From NCBI GenBank assembly GCA_949935895.1, contig CATLGL010000075.1:1-7825 (forward strand): DNA of 7,825 nt. The letters are read 5' to 3'. Positions 7,824 to 7,825 of this stretch are shown piece after piece. Position numbers and translations under genes: made by a program. Below the pieces are notes generated by a model, which saw nothing but the letters and a program-made list of their open reading frames with translations, ran no database searches and was not told the DNA's origin. Every line of letters starts with the position of its first letter. Positions within the stretch are counted from its first letter, which is position 1. The DNA is from an uncultured Clostridia bacterium (lineage in GTDB: Bacteria > Bacillota > Clostridia > TANB77 > CAG-508).

Positions 7824-7825
7824 TA

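Noticed and set aside
1..7825. CRISPR arrays, tRNA or rRNA genes, insertion sequences
   Set aside because: I saw no direct-repeat spacer arrays, transposase motifs or tRNA-like cloverleaf sequences. The only clear DNA repeats are the hairpin and the Ig-like coding repeats.

Overview
The window is AT-rich, and all three genes I can support lie on the minus strand. Short A/T spacers, strong GGAG-type ribosome sites, a dockerin and the PBP-murE order suggest a low-GC Firmicute, probably an anaerobic gut-type clostridium. I cannot name a species.

In transcription order, from high to low coordinates, the layout is as follows. (1) 7773-3120 encodes a secreted multidomain protein of about 1550 aa: signal or anchor segment, NPCBM-like carbohydrate-binding module, transglutaminase-like domain, F5/8 type C module, four Ig-like repeats and a C-terminal type I dockerin. 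(2) A long hairpin at 3031-3098 contains the ribosome site and start codon of the next gene. (3) 3034-1033 encodes a class B penicillin-binding protein of the SpoVD/FtsI type (665 aa) with a PASTA domain. (4) 961-1 is the first 320 codons of murE, cut by the window edge. The PBP and MurE belong to peptidoglycan synthesis and keep the usual dcw-cluster order; the dockerin protein is an unusual upstream neighbour.

The main discovery candidate is a repeated recoding signal. The PBP gene carries four apparent +1 frameshifts (extra base at 2833, 2277, 1610 and 1078), and the secreted protein gene carries a fifth (7638) that separates its ribosome site and signal segment from the rest. All five have the same form: an in-frame CGG followed by A, where skipping the C gives the glycine codon GGA and restores the frame. 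The four PBP glycines fall where the family expects Gly. In about 2535 reconstructed codons these five are the only in-frame CGG triplets; CGG is never needed as arginine, while AGA, AGG, CGA and CGT are used. The same codon pairs without the extra C (ACT-GGA, AAA-GGA, CCA-GGA, ACA-GGA) also occur here in frame, so a simple context artefact is unlikely. The best reading is that CGG is unassigned or very slowly decoded in this organism and that ribosomes shift +1 at CGG-A, or that a tRNA-Gly reads CGGA as a quadruplet. This is inference from sequence and needs the tRNA set, related genomes and peptide data.
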